A stretch of DNA of 64,000 nt, from assembly GCF_002929555.1 (NCBI RefSeq), contig NZ_PJJP01000039.1:372001-436000 (forward strand), in the 5' to 3' direction. The notes under the pieces are model-generated. The model ran no database searches, was not told where the DNA came from, and was given only the letters and a program-made list of their open reading frames with translations. The number at the start of each line of letters is the position of its first letter. The first letter of the stretch is position 1. This stretch comes from Cryobacterium sp. N22. GTDB lineage: Bacteria; Actinomycetota; Actinomycetes; Actinomycetales; Microbacteriaceae. The position numbers were made by a program, and so were the translations under genes. Of the stretch, positions 63,967-64,000 are shown in pieces.

Positions 63967-64000
63967 ATGGAGAGTCGGTCGTTCGGCATCGATGAATTGA
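63967..64000 (+). CDS. start of an unidentified gene (truncated at window end)
   Basis: An ATG opens MESRSFGIDEL and runs off the window. Leaderless-type -10 upstream and divergence from smc make a real gene plausible; identity cannot be told from 11 codons. Confidence 0.35.
   Translation, partial: MESRSFGIDEL

Noticed and set aside
61377..63995. Several long plus-strand frames opposite smc
   Set aside because: Antisense to an intact SMC with all motifs; no recognisable protein features.

Overview
The window is G+C-rich chromosomal DNA of an actinobacterium, most likely a member of the Microbacteriaceae (a Cryobacterium-like genome would fit). The evidence is the mycobacterial-type GlgE glucan pathway, long Ala/Glu tails on ribosomal proteins, DivIVA-type coiled-coil proteins, F420-family enzymes, DUF2469 next to rnhB, and many starts that look leaderless. 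I saw no rRNA, tRNA, CRISPR array, insertion sequence or prophage.

Layout. 1-2.5 kb: tRNA thiolation (mnmA with its cysteine desulfurase). 2.5-12 kb: a glucan block (glgX, ybaK, glgP, glgE, glgB). 12-20 kb: envelope and division genes, namely a redox-dead thioredoxin-like co-chaperone, an odd membrane/lipoprotein, a 537-residue DivIVA-like coiled-coil protein with exact 11-residue repeats, an AI-2E family protein, a hydrolase, a small Cys/His protein and a transglycosylase-like protein. 20-46 kb: the conserved translation and secretion core on the minus strand (cdsA, frr, pyrH, tsf, rpsB, xerC, dprA, comM, yraN, rnhB, lepB, rplS, trmD, rimM, khpA, rpsP, ffh), interrupted by single accessory genes (phosphodiesterase, DUF1269-like, F420-type reductase, AMIN-like secreted protein, dipeptidase, FNT channel, YbdK-type ligase, LLM oxidoreductase). 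44-47 kb: a divergent tetR/MFS efflux pair. 47-64 kb: ftsY and smc, with an eleven-gene plus-strand sulfur block between them.

How the genes work together. The sulfur block carries sulfate activation (cysDN), a 4Fe-4S APS-type reductase (cysH), a siroheme sulfite reductase, an SsuABC/TauABC-like importer and its own electron supply (FprA-type reductase, 7Fe ferredoxin, thioredoxin-reductase-like flavoprotein). Most of its genes overlap their neighbours by a few bases, so it reads as one coupled operon ending at a hairpin near 58.7 kb. The glucan block combines synthesis through maltose-1-phosphate (GlgE, GlgB) with breakdown (GlgP, GlgX). ComM and DprA are DNA-uptake-type recombination genes beside XerC.

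Most notable signals: a recurring TANNNT hexamer 6-7 bases before start codons of about a dozen genes; a five-codon leaderless mini-ORF coupled to tetR by an ATGA overlap; a 33-bp-period hendecad array; a 74-bp imperfect palindrome upstream of the phosphodiesterase gene; a 61-bp nested palindrome present twice; a structured leader before rplS; and a lipobox in the middle of a 602-residue membrane protein.
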